DNA of 64,000 bases from Sycobia sp. Sy_11 (lineage: Eukaryota > Arthropoda > Insecta > Hymenoptera > Epichrysomallidae). A program made the position numbers and the translations under genes. The notes beneath the pieces are model-generated. The model saw only the letters and a program-made list of their open reading frames with translations, searched no databases and had not been told where the DNA came from. The DNA lies in assembly GCA_018907035.1 (NCBI GenBank), contig JACCIC010000141.1, positions 520,001-584,000 on the forward strand, given 5' to 3'. How positions within the stretch are numbered: the stretch's first letter is position 1; every line of letters starts with the position of its first letter. Positions 63,705 to 64,000 of this stretch are shown in pieces.

Positions 63705-64000
63705 GTAAGTAATTTTTATATGTTTACATTGACATTTTCAGTGAATAAATATTTTCTGTTTTGTTCAATCAACACTAAATAATTTATAATTGTTTATTCA
63801 GTATCCTCATCAATTATTATTACTAACATATCCCGGCTCGGCTTCGTCCGAAATAATAGTGTTAGCGCTTTTTTAAATACTTAAATAACATTTATGCAAA
63901 AAATTCTGTATGTCTAAATCTATATTCCTATAGATAATTTTATCCAATAGTAATAATAGTAATAATAATTAAGAAAAATATTGAATAGTCAGAGAAAATT
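63705..64000. other. EPG5 intron after exon 21
   Basis: AT-rich sequence after donor gtaagt. A possible acceptor at about 63802 opens YPHQLLLLTYPG but meets TAA without a convincing donor or EPG5 match, so no exon is called. Confidence 0.5.

Noticed and set aside
63802..63890. Next EPG5 exon starting YPHQLLLLTYPG
   Set aside because: Stop within 25 codons, no suitable donor, and no resemblance to the EPG5 C-terminus as I know it.
1..64000. CRISPR arrays, bacterial operons, rRNA, complete tRNA genes
   Set aside because: None seen. Spliced gene structure and eukaryotic transposons throughout argue against a prokaryotic origin.

Overview
The window is AT-rich eukaryotic DNA from an insect, probably a hymenopteran such as an ant or wasp. 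That lineage is inferred from the mix of mariner, Penelope-like, Mutator-like and R1/Jockey elements and from the gene's protein sequence; it was not tested. The only host gene I can support is EPG5 (ectopic P-granules autophagy protein 5) on the + strand. About 20 exons from about 5.4 kb to 63.7 kb encode roughly 1,420 codons of the C-terminal half. The 5' part of the gene lies left of the window or in its first 5 kb, and the last C-terminal codons lie beyond the right edge. Splice phases of consecutive exons match along almost the whole chain, and the last six exons follow the order of vertebrate EPG5 as I remember it.

Almost everything else is transposon sequence filling the introns. 1-5.4 kb: an old mariner, a 199-bp tandem duplication and perhaps one upstream EPG5 exon. 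5.4-7 kb: EPG5 exons 1-3 and a TTAA-flanked MITE. 7.4-9.5 kb: a mariner inserted in an older mariner. 13.2-15.2 kb: exon 4, then a Penelope-like element with an open reverse transcriptase and a hammerhead-ribozyme motif. 16-22 kb: mariner debris and a minus-strand Ty3/gypsy element lying between (TA)n tracts. 22.4-28.2 kb: exons 5-12, with exon 6 physically split by a mariner. 28.5-36.3 kb: a foldback element, then minus-strand non-LTR retrotransposon pieces (reverse transcriptase, RNase H) and a plus-strand ORF1. 36.4-45 kb: exon 13, then endonuclease/RT, copia and mariner fragments. 45.3-49.2 kb: exons 14-16 and a mariner nested in another mariner. 49.5-54.9 kb: a nearly open mariner, a composite mariner carrying a second copy of EPG5 exon 15, and another mariner. 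55-57.5 kb: a repeat copy and gypsy debris. 57.5-58.2 kb: exons 17-19. 58.5-62.7 kb: a repeat copy, a Mutator-like element and a mariner. 63.0-63.7 kb: exons 20-21.

Three observations bear on the state of EPG5. (1) A TA-flanked composite mariner at 51.3-53.1 kb carries a ~98% identical copy of exon 15. Using an AG in the mariner end it could be spliced in frame between exons 16 and 17, adding 61 residues. (2) A decayed mariner with TA duplications lies inside coding exon 6; removing it restores the reading frame and the splice phase to the next exon. (3) Exon 1, if it begins at its best acceptor, has two in-frame stops. The locus could therefore be an intact gene with unusual processing, an allele under decay, or a partly assembled pseudogene; RNA reads would decide.
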